This document shows, one piece after another, positions 1-9,164 of a DNA stretch of 64,000 nt. The stretch's first letter is position 1. The number at the start of each line of letters is the position of its first letter. The position numbers were made by a program, and so were the translations under genes. The notes beneath the pieces were generated by a model. The model was not told where the DNA came from. It did not search any database and saw nothing but the letters and a program-made list of their open reading frames with translations. The stretch is taken from contig CM076848.1 in NCBI GenBank assembly GCA_039519185.1, positions 60,290,778 through 60,354,777 of the forward strand, written 5' to 3'. The DNA is from Astragalus membranaceus. Its lineage: Eukaryota > Streptophyta > Magnoliopsida > Fabales > Fabaceae.

Positions 1-817
1 ATTCAGAGGATTATCATCCCAAAATATTTATAATTACATCATGTATAAAACAAGTGGTATAGTTTTCAATTATATGAAACAAATACCCACATATGTAGAA
101 GAAATTATTATAAGCGGAACCCCAGAAAACGCTCTAGATAATCTCTTAATTATATTCCTTTCAGAATTTGTAGGAAATAATCTTTTAACACAGAGTCAAA
201 AAAGGCTTTTGAAGATAGAGCCTTTTGGCACATATGGAAATATGCAACATATGTTATCTAGATAACTTCATATGTGAATTCCGAGAACAGTTTTATAAAC
301 TAAACTCAACAAAAAATAGTGGCCACCGAACTATTGTTTAAAAAACTCCCTGAGGAAGTTTGCAAAGGGGTAGAAAGCTATTTTAAAGATAGCATAGAAA
401 AAGGAAAAATAGATAATACGTTAGGAGGACGTATTTCAATAATCCGTCTTTGGATGGAAGATAGATGTAACGAAAAAATAGCAAAAAGACAAGCAAATAT
501 TAACCTTTGTTGCAGTTCCGTTAAAGGAAAAATAGGAATATATAGCTGCAAAAATCAAGCATCTGAAAGATCTTGGAAAAAAGTCCCTTTTCGAAGGTGG
601 ACGGAGAGAAGAAAGAAAAAGAAATTTCCAGAAGAAAAAAGATTTTAAAAACAAATCTTGTCCAACAGGAAAAAAGAGCTGTAGATGTTGGCTCTGCCAA
701 GAAGAAGGTCACTATGCCAATGAGTGCCCTAAGAAAAAGAGTTCAGAAAAAACTCAAGCCTTAAAAGTAGCCTACGAATTAGGTTACGAACCCATTGAAG
801 ATTCTGACATGGATTAA
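1..817 (+). pseudogene. Caulimovirid coat protein, C-terminal part, broken
   Basis: The reading frame is open from the window edge to a stop at 263-265. It resumes in another frame at 319-648 with a basic, coat-like stretch (KLPEEV..., then a Lys/Arg-rich tail). It shifts again so that the zinc knuckle lies at about 680-727. That knuckle reads CWLCQEEGHYANEC, a complete CX2CX4HX4C motif, followed by an acidic tail ending at the stop at 815-817. A basic region, a CCHC knuckle and an acidic tail in that order are typical of the capsid protein C-terminus of caulimovirids, where the knuckle binds the viral RNA. At least one stop and one frameshift separate the pieces, so no full capsid protein can be made here. 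The 3' end overlaps the start of the next ORF by about 20 bases, as is common in these compact genomes. Confidence 0.78.
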
Positions 818-2891
818 GATGATAACATATATGTCTTCTCTTCTGATTCAGAAGATGTCGAAGATTTTGAGTAAAGGTAACCCAAATGCTACCTTTATAA
901 AAATTAGCATAGAAAACAAGGCAGTACTAGCCTATGTTGATACTGGAGCAACACTTTGCTTCGGAAGAAAAACCATTGTCAAAACATGGAAACGCTTAGA
1001 AAAACCGTTAAAAACTGTCGTAGCTGATAAATCTATCCACGAAATATGGTTCGTCGCTCAACGGGTAAAAACTATTATTGAAGGATTTGCCTTTCCAGCA
1101 AAAACCATCTATTTACATGACTCTGGAATGGACATCATTCTTGGTAATAATTTTTTAAAGCTTTATAACCCATTCATTCAAAGAATAAAAAATATTAGTC
1201 TAAAATGTCCGGATCTTGAAAATCAAAGGTCGGTTTTAGTAACCACTAAAATCATTACTCGAAATGAGGTAATAAAAATGTTCCTTGAAGACATCAAGGA
1301 TACTTTGGAGATAATATTATTTTATCAAATTTCTCTTGAAGAAAATCTTAACGAGGTTTGTAGTAATCATCCGCTCGATCCCGTTAAAAGCAAAAATGAT
1401 AAAATAATAAGTATACTTCTAAAAAATCCTAACACTGAGGTAAATGTTCCGAACAGAATACCCTACAGTATTAAAGATGTAGAAGAATTCACGAAAGATT
1501 GCGAAGAACTCCTCGAGAAAGGACTAATAAGACCAAGTGCTAGCCCCCATTCTGCACCAGCTTTTTACGTTGAAAATCACAACGAAATAAAAAGGGGAAA
1601 AAGAAGAATGGTTATCAATTACAAAAAACTAAATGATGCCACGATAGGTGATTCATATAAACTTCCAAGAAAGGATTACATTCTTGAAAAAAATTAAGGG
1701 ATCAAACTGGTTTTCATCCCTAGACGCAAAATCTGGATACTACCAACTTAGGTTAAAAGAAAAACAAAACTGATGACAGCTTTCTCCTGTCCACCCCAAA
1801 AACAATACGAATGGAATGTTTTGCCCTTTGGGTTAAAACAAGCGCCATCCATTTACCAACGCTTTATGGACGAAAATCTTAAGGGATTGGAAGATATATG
1901 CCTAGCATATATCGACGACATTATCATTTTTCTAAAGGAACAGAAGAAACTCATATCTCAGAAGTTTCTCGAGTTCTGAAAAGAATAAAAGAAGTAGGAA
2001 TTGTTATTTCAAAAAAGAAATCACAACTCCAAAAGAAAGAAATAGAATACTTGGGTTTAAAAATAAGTGATCAGGGTAAATTAAATTTATCCAGTCACAC
2101 CCAAGAAAAAATACATCAGTTCCCTGATGAATTATGTGATCGCAAACAAATTCAGAGATTTCTGGGTTGTTTAAATTACATAGCTGATCAAGGATTTTTG
2201 AAAAACCTTGCTGCACAAAGAAAACATTTACAGAAAAAGATTTCTGAAAAAACAAGATGGGAATGGACCCCACAAGACACTTTTGTTATACAAAAAATAA
2301 AAAAGGAAATCAAAGTTTTACCAGAATTATACAATTCTGAAAACAGACTTTCTTATTATTGAAACTGATGCCTCAAAAGATACTTGGGGCGGATGTATGA
2401 AAGCCATCAAAAATGGAAAAAAATTATTGGGACTTAATGAAGATGGAAACATCTCAAGTTCACAAGATAACATCCTTTGGGATAACAACACCTCAAAGGT
2501 GTATGAAACAAATACAGAAAAATCTGTAGAATTATCTACCGAATCGAAAGATTTGAGGACAAATAATTTTGATTCTGTCTTATGTAAATATACCTCTGGT
2601 ACATTTACTAAAACCGAACAAAATTACTCCATTGCCGAGCTCGAAACACTCGCGTGTCTAAGAGTTCTTGAAAAATGGAAGATAGAGCTCTTACCTACAA
2701 GGTTCGAGCTTCGAACTGACTCAAAATACGTAACAGGTTTTTGGAGATACAAACTCCACGAAGACTACAAAAAAGGAAGATTAATCAGGTGGCAGCTAAA
2801 GCTACATCAATATCACCCTTTCATCAAATACATAAAATCAGAACAAAACCCATTTTCAGACGCACTAACACGAGAATGGAAGCAATTATGA
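795..2891 (+). pseudogene. Caulimovirid protease / reverse transcriptase / RNase H, frameshifted
   Basis: The aspartic protease motif AYVDTGATL lies at about 930. A reverse transcriptase follows: the conserved entry region is at 1510-1700, then LPFGLKQAPSIYQRFM at about 1820 and the catalytic YIDDIIIF at about 1909. RNase H shows an ETDAS motif at about 2360, AELETLACL at about 2635 and LRTDSKYV at about 2708. The ORF is broken at least four times: near 1690 (a long A run followed by a stop), near 1770, near 1937 just after YIDD, and near 2345. It is therefore a pseudogene in which each domain is still readable. The stop at 2889-2891 overlaps an ATG at 2888-2890 (ATGA), the kind of stop-start junction used by caulimovirids for reinitiation. 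Confidence 0.9.
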
Positions 2892-3080
2892 AGCAAATTC
2901 AGCACCAGCTGAACCAGAAAAAGAGCAGAAAGCTGCACTTCAACAAAAACTCCAACACTCGAAGGGGAGGAAGAAGAGCTACAGAAAACATTACAAATAA
3001 TAGCCAGAGTTTCAAAATCAGAAGCTTCATCATCAATAGAAACAGCAAAAGTAGAACCCCTGCCTCCAAAGAAATCAAAC

Positions 3081-4196
3081 ATGGAAAAAATAGTTGACAA
3101 ATCAATAAAAGAATCTAGACTATGGAGTAACATGGTCGAAGAAGAAGAAGCGGAGGAAGAAGACAAGACCATTGAAAAATGGTATGTCATATTCAACGGC
3201 CCATTCAAGGGACTCTACAACAACTGGGCCATTGCTAGACAGCACATAGATGGCAAAAATGTAACTCACAAGAGTTACGAAACTAAAGAGATGGCACAAA
3301 AAGCCTACTCAGCATCAGAATCAGTACCAGAAAAGGAGGCAGCATCATCCTTTAAAAAGGTATTAATTGATAACCCTAAGGTTATATCCAGAATGACGAA
3401 CCTTGGTAGACCCAGGGCTAACCCCATGGATAAACTAAAGGGAATATTAACAACTGAACAAAAGATAAATCTAAAAAAAATCACCCTGGATAAATTTAAT
3501 CAAAATTGGAACTCAGTGATAAATTATAAGGAAATCCATACTTCTTTATTATTTTATCCTAAAAAGAAAATTGCTGGGCCAAAAGCAGTAATAATCCCTG
3601 GAGCACAACCATTAAAGGTTTACTCATACTTCCAATCTGGATTAATTGACACAGTCTATATCCAAGACTTGAAGGAGATATCGAAGTTCCCGATAAAATG
3701 CCAGTTTGCCCTAAGGCAGTATAAAGAAAGGGTTGCAAAGGACAAAGAAATGTCTCTCAAATGTTCTTCATCATACCCAGTATTCAAAGAAGACGGTACT
3801 CTAATGGTACCATCAATGACAGTAGCACAAATCGGTGTCTCCAATGGTGAATATCCAACAAAAGACACCATAGAGGTCCAAATCCCAAATGCAAAATCAG
3901 TGCCAAATTCGCTAAATGAAGTTTATAATTCCTCCCTCAGAATCGGGAATGGAAAAAATCAAATTAAAATAAACTATGTGAGCAAAAACATGGTTGTATA
4001 TAGCTCATTTCTAAAAGAAGTCTCGAACGAAGAACTCGAGACTGTACTAAGGTTTGAAGAACAGTTCAACCATCTAAACGAAGAGCTTGAAGATCTCCCT
4101 GAAGAAATCAAGCATCTAGCCTGTGAGAAACTCAAAATTAAGAAGAACCATGAATGCAGCATCTGCAAAAACCAGAATCCAGAAGGAAAAGAATGA
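3081..4196 (+). CDS. Caulimovirid transactivator/viroplasmin (inclusion-body protein)
   Basis: The ORF is open for 371 codons. Residues about 34-75 contain the viroplasmin/RNase-HI-like fold seen in these proteins (KWYVIFNGPFKGLYNNWAIA, then a Lys-rich loop and an EMAQKAY segment). The middle carries the long beta-rich region typical of the transactivator, and the C-terminus has a CxxC pair (CSICKN). In the family this protein forms the cytoplasmic inclusion body and lets ribosomes reinitiate on the polycistronic viral RNA. The frame is also open upstream from about 2913 without an ATG. The likely original start is the ATG at 2888 that overlaps the polymerase stop, with a later frameshift separating the two. 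The annotated ATG at 3081 is therefore probably an internal methionine. Confidence 0.82.
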   Translation: MEKIVDKSIKESRLWSNMVEEEEAEEEDKTIEKWYVIFNGPFKGLYNNWAIARQHIDGKNVTHKSYETKEMAQKAYSASESVPEKEAASSFKKVLIDNPKVISRMTNLGRPRANPMDKLKGILTTEQKINLKKITLDKFNQNWNSVINYKEIHTSLLFYPKKKIAGPKAVIIPGAQPLKVYSYFQSGLIDTVYIQDLKEISKFPIKCQFALRQYKERVAKDKEMSLKCSSSYPVFKEDGTLMVPSMTVAQIGVSNGEYPTKDTIEVQIPNAKSVPNSLNEVYNSSLRIGNGKNQIKINYVSKNMVVYSSFLKEVSNEELETVLRFEEQFNHLNEELEDLPEEIKHLACEKLKIKKNHECSICKNQNPEGKE

Positions 4197-4681
4197 CGTA
4201 AGTATTAGCATGATGTAAACGTCACAAAGGTGTCGGTAGAAGTCGACAAAGATGTAGGACCCAGGGGACCTGAGTGCCTTTCACAGCACATTTACTTTTT
4301 GTAAAGTGGTTTGCTTTTCCTTTTCAATAATTGTACTGGTGTCAGCCACTACTTTGCCACGCCTTTATGTTTTTAATTATTGCAGGACACGTATGTCCAT
4401 TAAGGGTATTATGGTCTATATGCCAGCCCTGGTGTGTGTATAAATAGAGGCTTCAGTCCTCACTAATAAAATCAGAGTTAAATGCATTGAGCAAAAATAT
4501 ATCTCTCCACCTTAAAAGATTTTAAATGTGTAAATTCCTTGAGTGAGAACTCTGAAGAGGGAATTGGTTCTTTGAACTTAGAAGAGTTCTGAATAGAGAA
4601 CAAACCAGGACAATCATCAAAGAACAACATCAACAAGCAACATCCAGAAAAAATACCCAGGTATGTTTATATGCATTACTT
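4194..4681 (+). promoter_or_regulatory. Pararetrovirus intergenic region with 35S-like promoter
   Basis: This is the only long gap between the viral ORFs. A TGACGTA box at 4194-4200 overlaps the transactivator stop, and an inverted ACGTCA lies at 4219-4224; TGACG pairs are bound by TGA-type bZIP factors in the as-1 element of caulimovirid promoters. A good TATA box, TATAAATA, is at 4439-4446. AATAAA at 4465-4470 comes only about 20 bases after it, near the expected cap site, so it could serve as the poly(A) signal of the terminally redundant RNA. The rest, up to the movement protein ATG at 4682, would be leader. I found no TGGTATCAGAGC primer site for initiator tRNA-Met. Promoter activity is inferred. 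Confidence 0.6.
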
Positions 4682-5527
4682 ATGATGAGTGATAATCAAG
4701 TAGCTATCGAAGAAAATAATATTAATATTATTGAAGAACAAGAAGACCAGGACGGATTTTTCCTCGATGGCATTTTTGATGGTCTAACCGACAAAATAAG
4801 AAAAATTGTTTTTTCCTTAAAAGAAAATCATAATTTCAAAAATGATCTTTTCAAACAACTTAGAAATAAATTTTCTAGAAAAAATATTATTCAATTTGGA
4901 ATAATGACCGGAGAAGAAGCAATTCCAATCGAATACGCTTCTGGAAACGTAGTTCTACCTATAATAAGTACGCATCAAATAAAAAAGAGAATAAGCTCTC
5001 TGAAACAAGAAATAGCTCGAAAGATAGCCTATATTCACATATCAACAGTCCAAATAATGGTTAAAAGTACCTTCTTAGAAGGAGTAGATTCACCTTTAAG
5101 AATCGAGTTAAGGGATGACAGAATTATGAATCAAACTGATTGTATAATTGCTAAAGGGAACGGAAACCTTAGCAAGGGAAAAATTAAGTTTGACATAAAT
5201 CTCCAAATAGGATTATCCCTTAAAGACTCTGATCTCAATAGATCAATAATCTTGCATTATCAGTTTATGAGAAATGATTTATTCAAAAAGGGAAATCATC
5301 CCTTTACAATTGCTTACAAAATAAATTATGCTTTGACTAATAGTCACTACAGCATCGAATTTAAAACAAGTGAACGAATTTATATGGATGAATTATTTTC
5401 TCCTGTACTAGAATTTCAAAATTTAAAAATAGAAAGATCATCGAGTTTTATAACAAAACCCAGATTGTCTTTAACTATTGAAAAACCTTTGATTCAAAAA
5501 GAATCAAATGAAATAGAAGATTTATAA
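4682..5527 (+). CDS. Caulimovirid movement protein (30K superfamily)
   Basis: The open frame has 281 codons and starts at the first of two adjacent ATGs. The central region has the 30K-type core: a segment with IHISTVQIMVKSTFLEGVDS at about residues 120-139, then IELRDDRI and a downstream beta-rich stretch. In the family this protein forms tubules through plasmodesmata for cell-to-cell spread. It follows the intergenic region directly, which matches its usual position as the first large ORF after the 35S promoter. No stop or frameshift is seen, unlike in the polymerase. The reading is therefore older than neutral decay would suggest, or it is chance in an AT-rich frame of moderate length. Confidence 0.82.
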   Translation: MMSDNQVAIEENNINIIEEQEDQDGFFLDGIFDGLTDKIRKIVFSLKENHNFKNDLFKQLRNKFSRKNIIQFGIMTGEEAIPIEYASGNVVLPIISTHQIKKRISSLKQEIARKIAYIHISTVQIMVKSTFLEGVDSPLRIELRDDRIMNQTDCIIAKGNGNLSKGKIKFDINLQIGLSLKDSDLNRSIILHYQFMRNDLFKKGNHPFTIAYKINYALTNSHYSIEFKTSERIYMDELFSPVLEFQNLKIERSSSFITKPRLSLTIEKPLIQKESNEIEDL

Positions 5528-5563
5528 AAAGCAATAGAAAGTTTAGAAAAGAAATTTTGAGTT

Positions 5564-5863
5564 ATGCCTGGCATCACTCTGCAAAAAGAAATAGAAATAA
5601 ATGAAGAAAAGCTTTATTTCTTAAATCAAGAAATACATACAAAAACAGATTTGCTTATTTCATATATGCAGAAGTGTTCGGAAATAACAACAGACAGTGA
5701 GTTTGAGGTTCGATCTCAGCTTAGAAAATTATACAAAATTTTAATAAAAAATCTTGAAAGGAATCTTGAAAGATTAAAAACACAAAGAAATTTTGTGAAT
5801 GATAAAATTAATGAATTACTTAGCATTTCAGAAAATAGAATTGTCTATTTTCAGTATGACTAA
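5564..5863 (+). CDS. Small coiled-coil protein of the pararetrovirus
   Basis: The 99-codon ORF lies 36 bases after the movement protein stop. It is rich in Glu, Lys, Leu and Asn, with heptad-like spacing through residues 5-90, which predicts a long coiled coil. In caulimovirids the small ORFs between movement and coat protein encode the aphid transmission factor and the virion-associated protein, both coiled-coil proteins, so position and composition suggest one of these. No specific motif lets me decide between them. The locus breaks off immediately after its stop codon. Confidence 0.5.
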   Translation: MPGITLQKEIEINEEKLYFLNQEIHTKTDLLISYMQKCSEITTDSEFEVRSQLRKLYKILIKNLERNLERLKTQRNFVNDKINELLSISENRIVYFQYD

Positions 5864-5867
5864 TAGT

Positions 5868-6008
5868 TTTTATTCTTTGAATGAATGGGTTATAAAGCTT
5901 TAAACAATTATTACCAAGAATGATGTCCATTCCAGAGTCATGTAAATAGTTGGTTTTTGCTGGAAAGGCAAATCCTTCAATAATAATTTTTACCTGTTGA
6001 GCGACGAC
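5868..6008 (-). repeat. Inverted copy of the pararetrovirus protease region
   Basis: On the minus strand this segment matches 1053-1192 of the same locus with a few substitutions. It includes the stretch coding IIEGFAFPAK and SGMDIILGNN of the protease/linker region. It begins within about five bases of the end of the small ORF and stops sharply at about 6009, where unrelated sequence starts. It is a second viral fragment joined head-on to the first, as often seen in rearranged integrated pararetroviruses. It could be a separate copy from a slightly different virus or a later inversion. Confidence 0.85.
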
Positions 6009-6239
6009 CTGTCGTGCATGAAATCTTATATATAAATCTTGTGGAGTCTTGTGCTCCATTTGGCGCCAAGACTCCCATCCCCACCCCCTCCTCCTACCTC
6101 CTCCCACCCCCCTCCCCCTACCCTCTATTTTTTTAATATCCCCCTCCCCTTCTCCTCATTTTTTTCTTTATCTTTTTTTTAATATTTAAGAGTAAACTAA
6201 AATTTTGGGGGAAAATAGTATCTATAAATACGTGTAGTT
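6009..6239. other. Unassigned C/T-rich spacer
   Basis: The sequence after the viral fragment contains a C-rich tract (6060-6160) followed by T-rich and A-rich sequence. I see no coding signal or recognisable terminal repeat. Confidence 0.5.
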
Positions 6240-7445
6240 TATTTCTCGATAGTTGGATCGGTGACAAATAAAAATTAATTTCGTGATAAATTATGTAAAG
6301 TGTGATGCTAGCCGGTGTGCTTTGAGCTACTTTAGAGTCTGAAAGAAATTTAGTTGTTCATATACGCAAAGTTTGTTGAAAGGAAATAGCAATGCAAAAT
6401 AGTGTATTTTGGGGTACTTAAGTAGTCGGAAAAAAATTAACTGTTCAAATAGGCATAGTTTGTTCCTCAATAACCCGTTTGGTGAAGAAAAAATTTCATA
6501 ACATATTTATGTAAACTACGATGCTAAGTAGTGTGGTTTTTGATGCTTTAGTGATCGCAATAGTATGTTTTTTGATGCTTTAGTGTTCGCAAAAAAATTC
6601 AAGTATTCAAATATGCAAAATTTGTGCCTCAAAAACCGGTTTGGTGGAAAAAAGTATATAATTTCGTGACAAAATACATAAAGTGTGATGTTAAGCATTG
6701 CGTTTTGAGCTACTTTAGTGTTTGAAAAAAAATTAACCGTTCAAATACTCAAAGTTCATTCCTCAATATCAATTTTTTTTAACTATTCGAATACGCAGAG
6801 TTTGTTCCTCAGTGATCGGTTTGGTGAAAAAATCATTTCAAAACGAAATGTGTAAAGTACGATGCTAAGTAGTGTTTTTTGATGCTTTGGTGTTCGTAAA
6901 AAAAAATTCAACTATTCAAATATGCAAAGTTTGTATCTCAATAACCGATTTGGCGAAAAAAAAATATATAATTTCGTGACAAAATACGTAAAGCGTGATG
7001 CTAAGCAGCATGTTTTGGGGTACTTTACTCAGAATTCATTCCTCAATAACTGATTTAGTGAAAAAAAAAATAATTTATGAAAAATATGTACACACTCTAT
7101 TTTAGTTTTAAAGTTTGCAATCGCCTTTTTTATTACATATTTTGTTTAATTCATACTTACCTTCAATTAAAACAATATTTTCTCATGTAGTGTGTTTTTG
7201 GATGCTTTAGTGATCGCAATAGTATGTTTTTTAATGATTTAGTGTTTGCAAAAAAATCCAATGATTCAAATATGCAAAATTTGTGTCTCAAAAACCGGTT
7301 TGGTGAAGAAAAAAAAATATAATTTCGTGACAAAATACATAGTGTGATGCTAAGCAGCGTGTTTTGAGGTGCTTTAGCATTCAAATGATCAACAAATGAT
7401 ACTTTTTCATATTGCAATTTTAAAAACAAATTTTAACAAGACTAA
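6240..7445. repeat. Degenerate AT-rich tandem repeat
   Basis: A module recurs about eight times. It consists of a GTGATGCTAAGCAGTGTG-like core, a TTTGATGCTTTAGTG stretch, a run of A followed by TTCAACTATTCAAATA, then AAAGTTTGT, CTCAATAACCG and GTTTGGTGAAAAAA. Core starts lie near 6301, 6391, 6519, 6687, 6861, 6997, 7190 and 7344, so the unit varies from about 90 to 190 bases. Copies differ by many substitutions and by partial deletions. Short open frames here are by-products of the repeat. It looks like an old satellite-like array or the repetitive interior of a transposon. Confidence 0.7.
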
Positions 7446-7471
7446 AATTTCGTATTAGCTGAAATTTTTGC

Positions 7472-7488
7472 CCCGTGCGAGGCACGGG
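7472..7488 (+). other. Helitron-like GC-rich hairpin
   Basis: CCCGTGC and GCACGGG form a perfect 7-bp stem around GAG in otherwise AT-rich DNA. It resembles the hairpins before the two Helitron ends at 17956 and 21508. No CTAG follows at the usual distance; CCAG at 7497-7500 is the nearest match. The assignment is therefore only suggestive. Confidence 0.3.
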
Positions 7489-8679
7489 TCCACGCGCCAG
7501 TCATATTATAAAGGGAATGGATTCAGTACCTTGAGGTACCATACCTTTGCTGCCTTTCCCATATCATCATCCGTTAGATACATCTCTTGCTTCAAAATGT
7601 TCCACATGTCCCTCTTTATAATTATAAAAATCATTAAAACAAAATGCTAAAAACCCACGCCCATGCTTTCCCTCTTACTCCGCTCATCTACCGCCACCGC
7701 CCCACCACTACCAGACTGTTGGTCATTTACCGGTGGATTTTGGCACGTTACCGGCAGCCTGGATCCCCCAGTATATTACCGACGGATTTTACAATGTTAC
7801 CGACGGATTTTATTTCGACTGTTAAATTACCGGAGGATTTGGTACACTTACCAGCGGACAGGGTTTACGCGAAATTTAAAAAGAAAATGCGCCGGTAAAT
7901 GCAATTACCGGCGGATAATTGCGTCGGTTTAAAAAAAAATTAATATAAATCCGCCGGTAATCGCATCAAATCCGACGGTAACAGTCGGCCAAAAAATCCG
8001 CCGGTAAGCTCTATTTCCGGCGGATAATATTTAAATTTTAAAATTCAAATATCCGCCGGTAATTCAAAAATATCCACCGGTAATGCGAATGGCCGTTGCG
8101 AAATCCGTCGGTAACAGCCATTTCCGGTGGATTCTACAAAATAGCCGTTGACCAAATATATAAATGGTAATATATTTTTAGTAACATTTTATTTCACTAA
8201 AAAATTTACTTTTTTATAAAAAATACAAATAACAAACAATTATTACAATTTCGGCTAATAACATCAAATAACATTAACATAACATCAAATAACATTAAAA
8301 TAATTCGCATTTAATTTTACTACAAAATAACTAATAATTTTTCGGTTTTTAACTAATAAATAAAATAATTCGTATTTTATAATAATAACAACAAATACAT
8401 ATAAATAAAATAATTCTTATTTTATAATTCGTATTTTACTACAAAATAAATAGAATTTATTTTAATTTTGTAAAAAACTTATAATTTATAATAATAACAA
8501 CAAATACATTTAATAACGAATAAATTTGTTAACTAACCGGTAATGTAGAGAAGTCTCTGACAAAACTCCAAACTGGCAACTCCAATCAATTGCAAAACAA
8601 ATAATAATAAAAAAAAATATTAAACAACACATATTTAAAAATTAAATATTAATTAAAATAATCAAAATTTAGTTAAAAA

Positions 8680-8870
8680 ACATACCTTAAACAAAACTTA
8701 AGAACAAAACAGACTTCGAAAAGAGTGGATCGAGAGATATTGAGAAGAAAATAGTGAGAGATTTAGGAGAATAGAGTGAGAGATTTCGGAGTAGAGAGTG
8801 AAGAGTGAGTGAAGAGGGAGTAAGGAGGGGTTCGAATATATAGGAGAATGGGCGCCAACGACTATTTTGC
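8680..8870 (-). promoter_or_regulatory. Probable promoter and 5' exon remnant of the lost transposase
   Basis: Read on the minus strand, a TATATA box near 8838-8843 is followed by about 150 bases of C/T-rich leader-like sequence and then AAG/GTATG near 8690, a good splice donor. This order is what the 5' end of an autonomous CACTA transposase gene would look like. The downstream coding sequence is missing. The assignment is inferred from layout only. Confidence 0.35.
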
Positions 8871-8988
8871 AAAATCCGCCGGAAATGGCTGTTACCGACG
8901 GATTTGCTGCTTACCGGCGGATTTCGCAACGGCCATTCGCATTACCGGCGGATATTTTTGAATTACCGGGGGATATTTGAATTACCAG

Positions 8989-9030
8989 TGGATATTTGAA
9001 TTTTTTTTTTGATAAGCATGGATATTTGAA
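8989..9030 (-). mobile_element. Eighteen-base LINE tail insertion with 12-bp target duplication
   Basis: TGGATATTTGAA stands at 8989-9000 and again at 9019-9030. Between them are the 18 bases TTTTTTTTTTGATAAGCA. The same 18 bases form the end of the LINE fragment at 18306-18323. The tract is the complement of a poly(A) tail with eight bases of LINE 3' end, so this reads as an extremely 5'-truncated LINE insertion into a subterminal repeat of the CACTA element. Confidence 0.72.
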
Positions 9031-9164
9031 TTTTAAAATTTAAATATTATCCGCCGGAAATAGAGCTTACCGGCGGATTTTTTGGCCGACTGTTACCGTC
9101 AAATTAGATGCGATTATCGGCGGATTTATTTTAATTTTTTTTAAACCAACGCAATTATCCGCCG

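Larger units (their letters stand above)
1..6008 (+). mobile_element. Endogenous caulimovirid (pararetrovirus) locus, rearranged
   Basis: Six blocks follow one another in the order coat protein, protease/reverse transcriptase/RNase H, transactivator, intergenic promoter, movement protein, small coiled-coil ORF. This is the circular order of caulimovirids that have a separate coat protein ORF and a transactivator/viroplasmin, opened inside the coat protein region. The coat and polymerase ORFs carry stops and several frameshifts, whereas the transactivator and movement ORFs are open. The left side runs off the window. The right side ends at about 5864, where an inverted copy of the locus's own protease region begins. 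No integrase is present, as expected of this family, so integration was presumably by host repair. The genus cannot be fixed from the window; caulimovirus- and soymovirus-like layouts both fit. Confidence 0.88.

Noticed and set aside
1..6008. A complete, replication-competent integrated virus
   Set aside because: Capsid and polymerase frames are interrupted many times, the genome is not terminally redundant here, and the right side is rearranged.
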